A DNA stretch of 64,000 nt from Pseudoips prasinana (GCA_951640165.1 OX621244.1:15456001-15520000), one strand, 5' to 3'. Shown: positions 1 to 12,608, counted from the stretch's first letter. The notes: generated from the sequence alone by a model not told the origin. Program-made: numbers and translations.

Positions 1-1065
1 AGATTGTATATCCCACGGAAGTGTGGGGGTCGAGGCTTCCTCAATGCCAAGAACCTACACAACCGTGAGGTGTGCAATCTCAGGGAATATTTCCTTGGTG
101 TTGAGTGTGGGATGCATCGAGGCGTCGCCGCCGTTGACAACGGACTCACGCCGCTCTCCTTGGCTAAAGAAGACTGGAGAAAGCCCGTCGTACTTAGCAC
201 TCGGGATCGAATTGACGTATGGAAGAGCAAGGTGCTTCATGGTAGGTTCCACCAGGCCCTACATAGTGCTCATGTGGACTTACAAGCATCTGTGGCCTGG
301 CTACGTTTTCGTGACCTATTTGGTTAAACTGAAGGTTTTGCTTGTGCAATTGCTGATGAAGTTGTCAAGACGAGGAATTATCGGAAGCACATCTTCAAGG
401 ACGGTACCATCGACATTTGTCGGGCGTGTCATCGTCCCGGAGAGTCCATCAGACACATTGTTTCCGGTTGTTCCTATCTTGCCAACGGCGAGTACTTGCA
501 CAGGCATAACCAAGTTGCCAGGATTATCCACCAGCAGCTTGCTCTTCGGTATGGTCTTGTAGACTCCGAAGTGCCGTATTACAAGTACGTACCGGAACCA
601 GTTCTCGAAAGCGGTTATGCCAAACTTTACTGGGACCGGTCTATCATTACAGACAGGACTATTGTTGCCAATAAGCCTGATATCGTTTTGGTAGACCGGT
701 TGGAACGCCGGGCATTTATTGTTGATATCACTGTCCCATTTGACGATAACCTCGTAAAAGCCGAGACTGACAAGTTGTCAAAATACTTAGATTTGGTTCA
801 CGAGGTTACCGCCATGTGGGATGTGGACTCAACAATAATTGTCCCGATAGTCGTCTCCGTAACGGTCTCATAGCGAAGAGCCTCGACCAACATCTTAAGA
901 GGCTTTCGCTAGATCACTGGGTCAAGGGTCGGATACAAAAGGTGGCAATAATGGGAACGGCACGCATTGTGAGAAGGTTCCTTACTCTGTCGCCCTGACC
1001 ACCGGCGGCCTAGGGCATCAAACCTCGCCGCTGGAGGACCTCTATTTTTTTCATATTTATTTATA
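1..1065 (+). pseudogene. 3' end of an RLE-type non-LTR retrotransposon (R2/R4/CRE-like)
   Basis: This is the C-terminal part of a LINE polyprotein whose restriction-like endonuclease would nick target DNA. One frame runs from position 4 to about 860. It contains a zinc motif CRACHRPGESIRHIVSGC (CX2CX8HX4C, about 445-498) followed by a PD-(D/E)XK-like core with KPDIVLVDR and FIVDITVP (about 675-740). It is broken by an in-frame TAA at 325-327 and by a frameshift near 858-864; the C-terminal tail (NGLIAKSLDQHL to the stop at 996-998) lies in another frame. The reverse transcriptase part is missing because the window starts inside the gene. A short 3' untranslated stretch follows to about 1065. 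The exact clade within the RLE group cannot be resolved from this fragment. Confidence 0.75.
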
Positions 1066-4000
1066 TATTATTGTTTTCTTTTTTATTTCAATTTTATAGA
1101 TATAAATATGTAAAAAATAAGAACTTTAAATAAATAATTTGGAATAATAATATTTTTGAAGTGCCCTTCAACTTAAGATAAACATATCAGATAATAATCA
1201 ATTGGGGCTGAAGAAGCTTATATTAACGAAGTCAGTCACAAATAAGTGTCCCATTTATCTCAACGATGCCTAAAGTTTGGTTTTAGATGCGTTCCATTTA
1301 TCCCATGTATCCATACAGCAATAGAGAGGATACGACAGGAATAGGACAAAAAATTTACTGAATATTTAATACATTTCCTTTCAGTAGGACGTCTAAAAAT
1401 ATTGGTATAAAAAATCTTGTACTTATCACTGATTTGACGACAAACATCTGACATGAAGTGATGTGGGTCTTCCCAAATTTATGTCAACCGAGTCGAGATA
1501 TTGATTACAGTTTAGAGATTTTCAACTCGTAAGTTATAAATTTAATTGATTTAATGACGAGATTTATCAACACCAGGCTCATTTGCGGCAAATTAATGGT
1601 GGCATTTATGTTAATTCTCTTTCTGCTGCCCATTTATTATCTGATTTTGAAACTGCAGAGATTTTTTGTCATCAAATCTTCATCATGATAAAAACTGTAT
1701 GGTAAATAATTACGTACAATTTATGTGTTTGTTTTTCTAGAGCATCTGCACGAGCGATGTTTTATTCTTGAAACCAATATATATTGAAAATTTATTATTA
1801 GAAAATAGTGCGGAACAAAATGAATATAAGAACGTATGATTATACTTTATTTATAATGTATGATCACTAAATTCTTAGTAATAAAATTATAGGACATAAA
1901 AGCGCTTATTGACAATGATTATGTTTCCACTCAAATAAAAATAAAAAATGGTGCATGACTATTGAAGACTTAAGAAAAACATTTGAACTACAAAAAGGTC
2001 CTGGCATGGTAATAGTCATATGAGGTAGCTTTTAAAACAATTTTTTTCTATAACTGTACATAATTATTTCTGGGTATATGTAGATATTAAGATCCGCGGT
2101 TTGTATCAAATAATTTAGAGATACCATTGAATTTATGATAGGATCTTATAACTTAGTTACTTAGCTAGTTTATTTCAGTTATTGTCAATTTGGTTATTTA
2201 TAGGTTTAAAAATACATTTAACAGTTGGAATTTATAGTTTTAGATATATTGAACAAATCGTGTCTGAATGATTCTATCTATATATTGAGGTGAAAATTCC
2301 ATATTTTTTTATATTTTTCATACAATTTATGTGAAAAATGTAGAATTAGAATAGCATATGGTGGTCAAACAAACTAAATTCATTATATTATCATCCTTTG
2401 ACCAGTCTATCACATTTTATCGGATAAGCAATCGGAAACACGTTTTAATTACACATGTCTAACCTCTCCAGGAGAAAAATAATTTATATTAAACGAGCAA
2501 TGATTCCCAGCACTCTGGCTTCCTTAATTTGACACTGGACATTATAACCTATAACCAAAATGACGGCGCCAAGACGATATCATATTATCTGGTACCAACA
2601 ATCTCGAAAATATCGAATGACAAAGAATGGACTGTTTATTACGAAATAACGATCTATCGGCGGCTGTAGGCGAAGCACCCGAAAATAAAACGATCACCAA
2701 CCAGACATATAAAATATCAGAGAAAAAAATACAGATTAGAATCAGGAGTATTTATGTAGAGGAAACGACGAAGGCGCGCGTTTAAAGGTTAACGATTTCT
2801 ATCAATTAAGGTTATGGGTCGAGTCAACAGCGCCCGGTAGACCCCCGCTGCGCAAGGATTTCGCACCTGTCCTTTTCGGTTTAGTTTTTCACATCAACGG
2901 CACCCAAAAATTATTACAGGTGCAAACTTGGAGTAGGGCGACCGGTAACCATGCATCGTGTCCCGTCAATAAAAATTGGATATCGTCAATAAATATTGGT
3001 ATTCAAAATAAATACGAAGTGTTGTTTTGGCAAACATTTGATGGAAAATTGCTATGTAAGTTTTCCGATTACTTTCCCATATTAGCTCAATTTGCAAAAA
3101 CAATAAAAGTATTTTGTAGAATCCCTATTTTAATAACGCCAATGTTTGAAAGGTAAAAAATTTGCGTATATACACCATTTTTTTTCCTTTCAAACATAAA
3201 ACCTTAAAAATACATTGCTGAAAGACTATCCTATAAACGTAAAATCCATGGTTACCCTAGTATCACAGGTTTTTGTTATTACATTAAAACAAGATCCTTA
3301 TTTATGGATATGATAATTTTAATAGAAAGTGCCAATGCCCTACTGCGCAAGAGTGGAACAAATTGTCTGCGTGATAGGGAAGTTCTCGAAAACAATTCAT
3401 TCTCTATACAATATTAATAAAATATACATTTTGTACGGTTACGGAGGAATGTGATTTTTATGTTTATACTGGTAACGGGTGAAGATTTTAAATTTTAATC
3501 CATGGTAATTTTACGGATATTAATGGAAGTTTGTTTTTCTTTTGTACAATGTCGAATGCTATCGTGTAGTTTGTACGTAAATAAATTGACAATAGTATTT
3601 ATCAGCATGGGTCTAATAGAAATGTTTAAATTTATATTAGTGTATAAACATTGTCGTTGTTGTTTAAGAAAATCAATTGATATACCAATTGTAAATAAAT
3701 AAACGAAACTAATAAAAGGTATTCATAATAATGTAGATTCCTCTACAAGTACAATATAATCTCATTTGTTATTCAAATTATGTGAAAATTAACTTACAAA
3801 TACAGTACAGAACACATATTCATATAAAGAGAAAACGAGATGAATAACCGCATTAGAATACTTAGTTATCTTAAAACAATAATTTTCCAAGTATTTGCAA
3901 GTATGAAGACTGTGAATTGAATTTGAAATTTGAGGATTGAAATAAAGAATTGAGATCCGAAGAACGTCTCACACGTCATGCACGGTAGGGTAAAAATTTA

Positions 4001-4284
4001 TGATTTTACACAAATCTATTATTTTAACGGAATAAATTAATTTTGAATTTTGAGAACAAACTCTTTCTATACAAAGCATTTATAATTAGGAAATTATCAA
4101 AATAGACTGAAAAGAAAAAAGCCAAAGAAAACATCAAATACTAAAATTGGATTGTTGGATTTGTTGATTTTTGTGTTCACTAAAGCATTACAAATAAAAT
4201 AAAAGTGATTCAAGTTAATATAGGTACGTGCTAAAATATATTTTATTACATCTTGAGACAATTACCACTCTGCCATTTGATCTC
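1066..4284. other. AT-rich DNA without a recognised gene
   Basis: No convincing coding region or repeat was recognised. The sequence is AT-rich with stops in all frames. A slightly more GC-rich patch at about 2470-2910 includes a 29-codon ORF (2560-2649, ATG start) listed separately. Confidence 0.5.
2560..2649 (+). other. very short ORF (29 aa), function unknown
   Basis: An ATG in the context CCAAAATGA opens a 29-codon frame rich in Arg, Lys, Tyr and Trp (starts MTAPRRYHIIWYQQSRKYRM), ending at TAA. It lies in the most GC-rich patch of an otherwise AT-rich gap. I do not recognise the product, and at this length it may be chance. Confidence 0.12.
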
Positions 4285-4625
4285 AAACTTGGCAGAACCT
4301 TACTATTATAGCAGACAGGCAACTGATAAACATACTTAACTACTATCTTTCATTCTCGTATGGGCAGTGGTTACGCTGGCCTCAGAGTTGTTAAACCCGC
4401 CTAGTAGGCCTCTGATATATCGACTGTTGTCTAATGACAACAACCGGGACCGACAGCTTAATGTGCAAAGGGTACGTTAAGCACAGAGACGCTCCGAAAT
4501 TTTAACACTTTAATGGTAATTATCTAGGGGCTTATAATCTTGCTCATCACACACTTGACCTGGGTGGGGATAGAACCCAGCACTATCTAAGCACTTATTG
4601 CCACTAACCACTAGCCCAACAGCTC
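4285..4625 (-). repeat. tRNA-headed SINE (family A) interrupted by a family E repeat
   Basis: The right end (about 4530-4625) reads on the minus strand as a tRNA-like head with a degenerate B-box around 'ggatagaacccag'. The left end (4285-4340, 'gatctcaaacttggcagaa...aactgataaac') matches the body of the family A copies at 21633, 22797, 27060 and 46355. Between them (about 4345-4520) lies a plus-strand fragment of family E, also seen at 55930, so one short repeat seems to have inserted into another. Confidence 0.5.
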
Positions 4626-4671
4626 ATTCATATATGAGAATGGTACAAAGAATGATTCAGAATATGATAAA

Positions 4672-4860
4672 AATTGTTACACTAACTATGCCAACAAATA
4701 CCCCAGTATTATTTCTTCGATCCTGGTACATCTATTTGTTGCCTGTAAGAGATTACACCTAGCGATGAGGCCGCCTTACACAAACATACAATCTTGTTAG
4801 ACATATTTAGCATGTTATGAAATTGTGGTGTATAATTTGGAGGTGTAAGGTTGTTGATCT
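4672..4860 (+). repeat. LINE 3'-tail-type dispersed repeat, copy 1
   Basis: It shares 'ttgcctgtaagagattacacc' style sequence with 9115-9240 (cctggt..., ttgcctggaagagatt, aaggc.gcc). Both look like the 3' end of a dispersed lepidopteran LINE or SINE. There is no coding potential. Family assignment is from memory of the motif. Confidence 0.45.
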
Positions 4861-4899
4861 CGTGACGATTTCTACCTGGCAAGATGCACGAATGATCTT

Positions 4900-4985
4900 T
4901 ATAAATACAAGGACGTTCGGAAATTTGAGAATTGAAATAGACCACATCGGCGGTTACCCATCTAAAGACTGGGTACGTACTTTTG
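4900..4985 (+). repeat. Family E short repeat fragment
   Basis: The stretch 'ggttacccatctaaagactg' resembles the end of the family E copy at 55930-56160 ('ggttacccatctagggactg'). It is a truncated copy. Confidence 0.45.
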
Positions 4986-4989
4986 TACC

Positions 4990-5840
4990 TTTGCACCACG
5001 CAAACTTGCCATCACTAGAACTAGAGTGCACCTCGTACTTTAAAAGTTTGCGTTAAGAATAAGATTTTAACTTAGTTTTAAAGTTAAGTCGAACAAACTT
5101 CTAAGTATGATTATTACGTATAGTCTTCTAAGTTACGGTTTTATAAAATAGTAAACTTAGTAAAATTATTTTACAAAAGCGTAGATACAAAAGAGTACTA
5201 AACTTTGGATGGTCCATCTAGCAGTAATTTATGACCTATTAACGACATTAATTTAGATGGTCTTATATTTTTATAAGATGTTTATGTCCTTCTGTAGGTT
5301 AAATCGAATTCATCGTCGTATCTTAATTTAAGTAAGCACTCCAGCTAAATGAAGAGACACTAAATAAGAGGATCGTGATGGCGGCTAGGTATCCATTTGA
5401 CTTAGTATAATTGTGTTTGGTTAATAGAACCGATCTCAGAGAAAAGATGGGCTTCGTTTGAGTTCTCATTAATTGATTTTTGTTCTAATTAAATATTGTA
5501 TACTTAGAATTTTGGTCTGCAATTCAATGACACAGATTAACTTGAGGTCACTGTTATTGGTGGACTTAAATACCAGTACCTACCCTCAAAATAATCTGTG
5601 CTTCAGTGATTTTGCTTGAAAGTCTTCTCTTTTTGTAATTGTATATGTTAACACGTTTTTCTGTTGCTGGTAAGCCTACTTTCATAATTCTTCGATAGAA
5701 AGTCCTTTTGAGATAATCTCATTTTAATTTTATTTAATACATCCATATCATGCTAGTATGACTGTATGGTCGGTGGTAACTGTGAATGGCTAAAATAACA
5801 TACATAATCTCTTTGCAGGTTTGTATACTTGAGTGCCTCA
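4990..5840. other. AT-rich spacer, nothing recognised
   Basis: No ORF, RNA gene or repeat shared with the rest of the window was seen. Confidence 0.5.
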
Positions 5841-6260
5841 AGTCAAAAATTTTCGTCTGGTGTGTGTTGCCAGAAGACTTACGAAACAGAGACGTGTTCA
5901 CTTACTATGGGCCTCATAAGAAGGATCAAGGTCACCTAAAGAGCAATAAAAATGGTTATCCTCGGAGTATTTCTGCGCGATCGAATCAGATATGCCGAAA
6001 CCTGCAGGCGAACCAAATTAACCGACATAGTCCGAAAATTGCCTAACAGAAATGACGGTGCACGTGGCATTTAACTTATACAACCGATGATCGTTGGGCA
6101 GAAAAGTTCTCCAGTAACGGCCACAAACCTCTCCACAAGGAGGACTTAATCTTGCAATGGCTGCGAAAAGTTACTGGATGCGGGCAGCGGAAGCTTGCCA
6201 TTATGGAGTTCCTTAGGTTTGTCCAGCAGTAAACGTTTTTCGGTAGATACATATGTCGTT
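5841..6260 (+). pseudogene. RTE-type LINE, degraded C-terminal fragment
   Basis: Read in the frame starting at 5880 the translation contains YETETCSLTMGLIRRIKV and, after a stop, LGVFLRDRIRYAETCRRTK followed by LTDIVRK. This is the region that links the reverse transcriptase to the C-terminus in RTE-like elements. Further right, in another frame, 'actggatgcgggcagcgga' and 'ggtttgtccagcagt' correspond to the RTE C-terminus seen intact at 55151-55402. At least one stop and one frameshift break it, and it has no start. Confidence 0.6.
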
Positions 6261-6737
6261 TGAGAGTTTTTGCAGAAGCAGCAGCAATGCCGGCACATAT
6301 CATTGTCCTAGTAGGGTGTGATACCGCTAAGGTATCGATTTTAATTTATTGACCACTTTTTCTGTCATAAACTTCTATCATTACAGTCAGCTCTAACTAA
6401 GTAATCAAATCTCGTGTGAAGTGAGCCGGCAAATGAGTAACCACATCTTAAAGGTACTTCAACTCAATCGCTTGGTATTGACTCGGTAACAAGGAGTCAT
6501 CATTCATAATTTTATAGACTGTGGTTACTATATCATTGGCGTGTCAACTCTGATATGATATGTTACTAGCTTTCTATTCGCGGCTTCACTTGTGTTATCC
6601 CTTGGGAATAGTGCCTTGAACTGGATGAATTTCGCGGTTATTTGCTAACAATCGTTAAACCATGACAGCATTTTATGCGGTCTGAACACTGATAACCACT
6701 CTAGAACGAAAGAAGAACAAATACTGATATATGATGT

Positions 6738-7103
6738 GATGTCTTCCCGGCCGAATTTCGGCCATGGCGGCCATTCTCAATGGAGATTAGCCAATTGCGC
6801 AGGACATATTATAATGCACAAGAGTGTGCGCAAACACAGGGGCACTTTCTATTCCATCACTCTCATATTCCGATGGGACGACTAGCGACACGACCGGAAA
6901 GAGGTCAGGTACAGGACCGATGGCTTTACGTGCTCTCTGAGGCATGGGGATGTAGTACCGCGAACTTCCAGACTTCGGGCTGATACCGAGAAATTTATTT
7001 TTTCGGAAAATCCCAATTACATTTTTGGCCTGACCCGAGATTTGGACCCAGAACCTCATTTTCTGCGGTTGAACACGTTACCGCTAGACCAACGAGGCAG
7101 TCA
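6738..7103 (-). repeat. tRNA-headed SINE, family B, near full length
   Basis: On the minus strand the element begins at about 7103 with a tRNA-like head (A-box around 'cgttggtctagcggtaacg', B-box 'gggtccaaatctc') and runs to 6738 ('ggccgaaattcggcc' region). Copies occur at 21800-22100 and 36266-36560, and in pieces at 9265, 10585 and 47280. It is transcribed by RNA polymerase III in intact form and depends on a LINE for mobility (family knowledge). The head begins 'gactgcctcgttggtc'. Confidence 0.6.
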
Positions 7104-7208
7104 TATTACACATTCACAGTATAACTGTAAAATCATTATAGTGTAATAAGCCCACCCATAATCTATCTATCTAATCCTAGTGTTTTACATTATTTTTGTA
7201 TTCTTTGA

Positions 7209-7526
7209 TAGCTGTGCGCGGTTTTACCCGCGTTAAATATTTATAATTTATCACAGCTCCCGTAGGTGATAGCATAATATGTAGCCTATATGTTGACCCG
7301 ACCTCTTAGTAATATTCAGGCAAAATTTTAAGTAAATCCATGCAGTACTTTTTGAGTTTTGCCCGGACATAATATAATATAGTTTTTCGAATTTTTGACC
7401 ACACAAAAATTAGAAAAATTATATTTTTGGCTTCGATATCAATTGTAGATCACGCCCCAAGTATCCTTTTTAACAAATATGCAATGGACAATTTTGACTT
7501 TTTCACGATTTTATTATATGTATAGA
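7209..7526 (-). mobile_element. Short non-autonomous Helitron, copy 1
   Basis: On the minus strand it starts TCTATACATATAATAAAATC after an A (7527) and ends at about 7209 after a GC-rich stem, visible on the plus strand as CGCGG-ttttac-CCGCG. The expected terminal CTAG is degenerate here. A second copy lies at 47631-47940 in the same orientation. It has no coding capacity and would need a Rep/helicase supplied in trans. Confidence 0.55.
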
Positions 7527-7529
7527 TAG

Positions 7530-8838
7530 ATCCCATGCACATGAATTTAATATTTGCCGCTGGTAATATTTGGTGTCTTTGGTGCCGTGAATTGCATGTT
7601 GGATACACAGATCATCACTAAAATATCGTTAAAATTAATATTTATAAAAACATTAAATTAAAGATATTCCATCATGATAAAGTTCTTCCACTCTTTCCTT
7701 CTCTATTAGTTTCTAAATTAGCAATCATGTCCTTAGTAATAGATTTGAAATTTGTAACTGAACCTGTTTTCGAGTTAAAGACCTTTGACATACGGATTGA
7801 TGGCTAGACAGATAGGATGACAGAAGTACTTCAATTGCGTAAAGTTTATTTATGACTGCCTGAGCCCTTTCGATTATACACTCGACGAGGCAGTAAATGT
7901 GTATGACACATTACAATTCCAATGGATAGATTACCACCTTCAGATATCAAAACTAAAGCTCTGTGATTAGCAAAATTCATCACGCTATAACGACAGTAAC
8001 CAATCAAATCGCTGAATGCCGTCGAGAGCTCGAACGCTCGTTCAGGTTTTTTGCAAACTCATGCTGAACCCTTAGGTTTAAACTTTGACTTTTGACTTGA
8101 GTACAAACCACGTGAGGTCAATCGCAGTCACTAGATTCATTCTGTTAACTAGCCCATATAGTTTAGATTACTTGCTGATAAGATTTTAAATGGTGAACAT
8201 TAAAAAAGGTTGAAAACTAATTCAATATTTCTAAAGCATTTTTCACAAGTTTTCCGATCTTGGCTGCAATTATTCCGTAACAAATTCTTTAAAAGTATTT
8301 GTATCATTAATTTACTCTATTGATAATCACGCTTGTGAATCTTTGACCAGAGCTTTTAGTCTTGAACCAATTAATTATTATTTAAATTAATATCCCAAAC
8401 AACGTTAAGCCAGCGAAGTTTACAATTTCAATTAAGCTCTTTTTTTTCGTTATCCCCTTGGGTTTTAAACTTCTAGTCGGTTGCTTGAAAGCTCAAACTT
8501 CGTTATTTACCCACTCATAGTTGCAATAAGCTTGACCCAACTTCTTCAAACTTTAATTAATTTTGTAAGGGTTTATAATCTTTCTTTAATGGTAAATTTA
8601 AAGCAGTAACTCTTTAATATAAACTCCTTTGTGGCGAGAGGTTTTATGCAAAGCTAAATTTTTATGAAAAGGTCTGATATGAACATGGATTTATGGATAT
8701 CCATAATAAATTTTGTCAACAATATTAAAGCAATTCTTTATAGACTGTGTTTTATAGACATGTCAAAATGGTACGTATTAATATGGGGTCAACAGCCATT
8801 ACTGTATACAATAAAGGACACTTTCAATATCGTTTAGT
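7530..8838. other. AT-rich spacer, nothing recognised
   Basis: Only short ORFs with no recognisable product; no shared repeat was seen. Confidence 0.5.
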
Positions 8839-8839
8839 C

Positions 8840-9057
8840 TGCCGAATTATGCCCACTGCTGGACAAGATTTGTCAAAGAATGGGGTACATGCCATAACCA
8901 TCACGCTTGACAGACGGGTTGGCAAACGTAGTATGACGGCCTTAGTTCACAAAGAGATAGATTTTCTTGTTCTCTGGCAGATATTCCCTCGAGGCGACTT
9001 CAACGGTCCCCACCCAATGAGCTGGGGTGTTAATATTTGGCGCCATCACCAACATTT
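8840..9057 (-). repeat. RTE-tailed short element (family C), copy 1
   Basis: The left end 'cccactgctggac' is the reverse complement of the RTE 3' end, and the body ('cgcttgacagacgggttggc', 'gatattccctcgaggc') matches the copies at 10312-10572 and 16170-16440. The element therefore reads on the minus strand. It probably moves with an RTE enzyme that recognises the shared tail (inference). Confidence 0.55.
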
Positions 9058-9114
9058 ATAGAAGAAATTTATAATTATTTGCCTTGTCAGTACAAAAATA
9101 AAGTTTTTTCATTA

Positions 9115-9240
9115 AATATACCAATAAATACCCAACTACTTTTTCTTCAACCCTGGTCCATTGAACAGTTGCCTGGAAGAGATTGGCACCTAACGTTAAG
9201 GCTGCCGTTTGTACAATCTCGTCGAAAACATTAATATCTA
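9115..9240 (+). repeat. LINE 3'-tail-type dispersed repeat, copy 2
   Basis: Same family as 4672-4860: 'ccctggtccattgaacagtt' followed by 'gcctggaagagattggcacc'. Non-coding. Confidence 0.45.
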
Positions 9241-9264
9241 ATTTTTATTATTAAAATTTGTGCT

Positions 9265-9340
9265 CTTAGTCGAATTTCGGTTACGGTGGCGAATAACAAA
9301 GGAAGCTAGCCACACAACTTACAATTATAGATCGAAGATA
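9265..9340 (-). repeat. SINE family B fragment
   Basis: 'gtcgaatttcggttacggtg' resembles the distal end of the family B copies at 6738 and 36266. Only a short piece remains. Confidence 0.35.
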
Positions 9341-9344
9341 GCTT

Positions 9345-10311
9345 CACATTATATTATATTGTTTCCCTCAATCTCTTAATCTGATTGACCGAATTTCTGG
9401 CATCAGTGGGAAGAGACAAGGCGAGGCTGACAGCATTAGGTTCTAGAGACATCTGCATAATTATGTACGCGCTTAGTGCATTGCACTGACACTGTAATTA
9501 TTATTTAGATATTAATAAATAAGTAGTATTATAGCGCTCGGGCGACTACCACGTAGAGTATCTATCAATACTAATCTATATATAAAACCATTTCCATTCA
9601 CCTCAGTAGTCTAGTGTTCTGAGAAAATAAAATTAAAGTTTTACAATAAAACCATCACCAGACACATAAGATTATACAGCTTATAACAACATCAACTTCC
9701 AGATACAGGCCAGATACCAAGGGTTTCCTTGCCAGAAAATCTAAATACTTATTAATACAATCCGAAATTTCAACCCAAGACATTATTATCAGCGTCTTAC
9801 ATCGCTGCCACTAGATCAATAAATCACCGTGTATGTATATAGAAAATGTCTACGATTATATTACGAGTACCTAACCTTAGTACACTGTTAGGAAGACTGT
9901 GAAAACTATGTTAAACGTTAACCCCAACTAGTTTTGCTCTAAGCGTATATGCATGGATTATTTTAATTCCAGATAAACGAAATAGTTTCTTAGAAACTTA
10001 ACAAGTTATAGGGGTTGGTAGTAAATTATCATAATATACTATAACATTCCTTAGAACATTTCAAATATTCACAGCCCCGGACAACGGTTCCGTCTAAAGA
10101 ATGTAAGATATTGGAAAACCCATAACGAGACCTTTAATAAAGGATAAGCTGAATAACTTTAGCGTTGTTCCCAATAAATTCTTAATATTTGTAACTTCTG
10201 ACTAGGGTTACCATTTCAATAAAAAAGTACTTATCCAAAAATGTGGAATATTGCTATATTTAAATAGGCATACAGCGTTACGCCCAGTTTATACTCAAAT
10301 TTATTTTTTGT
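9345..10311. other. AT-rich spacer, nothing recognised
   Basis: No gene or repeat recognised on either strand. Confidence 0.5.
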
Positions 10312-10572
10312 TCATCATGATAGCCTACTGACGTCCACTGCTGGACAAAAAAGACCTTCTCAAAAGATTTCCACAATGTAGTTGTGTCCATAATTTGGAG
10401 AGATATGCCACAAATTCGACGCTTGGCAGACGGGTTGGCGATCGCAGTATGATGGTTATAGTCCACAAAAAAACGCTGCTGCTCGTTCTTTGGGAGGTAT
10501 GTCCTCGGGTCGACTTCTACGTCCCCCATGTGATGAAATGGGATGGCGATATTCTATGCCGTCACCACACAG
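10312..10572 (-). repeat. RTE-tailed short element (family C), copy 2
   Basis: Runs from 'ccgtcaccacacagc' (right, head) to 'gtccactgctggacaa' (left, RTE-type tail). The minus translation of the tail gives FVQQWTSVGYHDE, matching the RTE C-terminus FVQRWATFG at 55151-55402. Confidence 0.6.
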
Positions 10573-10584
10573 CAATTTTTTTTC

Positions 10585-10690
10585 ACAAGACATATTATAG
10601 TCCACTAGTATCTGCATAAACACAGGAGTAATTTCTATTCTACACTCGCATGATCCGAAATTTTTTTTGGCACTACCTGGGATTTGAATG
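10585..10690 (-). repeat. SINE family B fragment
   Basis: 'acatattatagtccactagt', 'aaacacagga' and 'cctgggatttgaat' are pieces of the family B body and B-box. Internal parts are deleted. Confidence 0.45.
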
Positions 10691-10694
10691 AGTC

Positions 10695-11290
10695 AATCAA
10701 GGTGAAAGAAGTAAATGAGACAGAGAATAGAGGCAAGTGTTAGCTTAAGATAATCTAACCATAAAGATCACACACATTTATTTATTGTAAATATAATAAT
10801 ATTCATCGTAAAATATGATACTGCGTAAGTTCGTACCTTCATAACACTTACAGCCGCCGCAGATAGGAAGCTCGCTATAAAAGTAAACAGGAAAATAACT
10901 GAAACATTAGTTTTCATACAAATGGAAATATAACGTGGTATAATAAGCATTTCAACTTCACGTCGCAATTGCTTTTTTTACGAATAGACATTGTTCAGGG
11001 GAATTGAGTTTATTTACGACATTATTCTTATAATGGTCCCGTAGTACGACCCTGGGGCACCGTTTTAGCTCGAAACATTGGCATTGCAGCTACGGGACGC
11101 ATTAATTTTTTAACTTCAAATACAAATATCTATACAGTACTTTTAACTTCTTTGGTTTTTTATTAGCTTATTTATTTTTAGAGTTCCGTACAGTGGGTCC
11201 ATTTTACTTTATTTATTTGATATTGTTGCTAAACAAGGTAACAGTTATGGGTGCTATTATGTAAATTCAAAATTAAAAATAATTTTACAG
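10695..11290. other. AT-rich spacer, nothing recognised
   Basis: Short ORFs only; no recognisable product or repeat. Confidence 0.5.
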
Positions 11291-12577
11291 TTTTCTTATG
11301 CTATATGCAGCAACACCCACCCAGGCTACAAAATTGAGCACAGGTTTGTGTTTAGAGCGGGTGTATGTGAGAGATGATATCTGTGTCCGCCGCCTAGGCA
11401 ATTTTGAAGGCAGGGACCTCTCCTCCATCTGGCTGCGTGTTGATTGCGACGACCACCCTCGCATATATGCATGCCTCTATAGATCCCACAGCGGTGATGC
11501 AGAAACAGACCGACTCTTTGAGCACGTCGAAATGGCCATCGACTCCGTGCTAGAACAGACTCCGTCAGCCTCGATTGTGGTGCTCGGTGACTTCAACGCC
11601 CACCACATTGAATGGCTTGGTTCACAGAAAACTGACCATGCGGGTAGATCTGCTCATGCCCTTGCCATGGCCTATGGTTTAACACAGATGGTTCCCTCGT
11701 TCACACGTGTGTCATATGTGGAAAACCATATGCCTTCACTGTTGAATCTTCTGCTGACCTCTCATCCAGACGGCCTACAAGTTACCGTTGGTGCTCAGCT
11801 CGGCTCGTCGGATCACTGCCTGATTCGAAGTGTGATGCCACTCACGCGCCGACTGCATACTCGCACTGCGGGCTGTCGCCGTGTCTGGCACTACAGGTCA
11901 GCAGATTGGGATGAAATGCGGACCTTTTTTTCATCATACCCATGGGGAAAAGTTTGCTTCTCGCTGGAAGACCCTAGTGCTATTGCTGACTCCATCGCGG
12001 ATGTGGTACTGCAGGGTATGGAACTTTTCATTCCAAACTCTTCAGTGCCCATCGGCGGCAAGTCCCAGCCCTGGTTTTCCTCCTCTTGCAAGCTGGCATC
12101 TAGCCAAAAGCAAGAAAAATTTCGAGCCTGGGCCGATGCAAAGCTACTAAGGATGCGAAAGCTTGTCAATTGAAAAAGGAGTACAACTTTTCCTCCAGAT
12201 CCCTCAAAAGAGCGCTGGCCATGGCAAAGGCAAAGCATATCGGCATAATTGGCGAGAGACTTGCTCGTTTATCTTCAGGAACACGCGCCTTTTGGTCTCT
12301 CGCCAAAGCTGTTGAAGGGAATTTTTGTTGGCCTTCTTTTCCACCTCTGCGCAAGGGGAACGATGCACTGGCTCACGACGCAAAGGAGAAAGCCGATCTT
12401 CTGGGTTCTCGTTTTGCGTCGAACTCCACTTTGGACGACGGGGAGAAACCACCGCCATCGATCCCACGGTGTGACAGCACTTTAGTGGACATTAAGTTCA
12501 CTCAAAAATCCGTGCGAAGTGTACTTCTCTCCCTTAACATCCACAAGTCCAGTGGGCCTGACACTATCCCCCCTATT
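11291..12577 (+). pseudogene. Jockey/BMC1-like LINE ORF2, 5' part (endonuclease to start of RT)
   Basis: This is the apurinic-endonuclease part of a LINE ORF2, which nicks DNA to prime reverse transcription. The frame from ATG 11298 shows VVLGDFNAHHIEW (catalytic D, N) and SSDHCLI (SDH motif). The expected D in the SLLDL motif is replaced by N (SLLNLLLTSHP). The 5' end is truncated: the usual N-terminal endonuclease strands and ORF1 are absent. A frameshift near 12140 moves the reading from the frame of 11298 to that ending at 12577, where KSSGPDTIPP marks the start of the reverse transcriptase. The frame stops abruptly because a DNA element is inserted at 12578. The rest of the same gene resumes at 17573. 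Confidence 0.8.
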
Positions 12578-12608
12578 CGGCTGTGCAATTTCAAAACCTA
12601 GTAAGGGA
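12578..12608 (+). repeat. Left terminal inverted repeat
   Basis: Thirty of 31 positions match the reverse complement of 17538-17568; the mismatch is at the eighth base. Confidence 0.85.
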
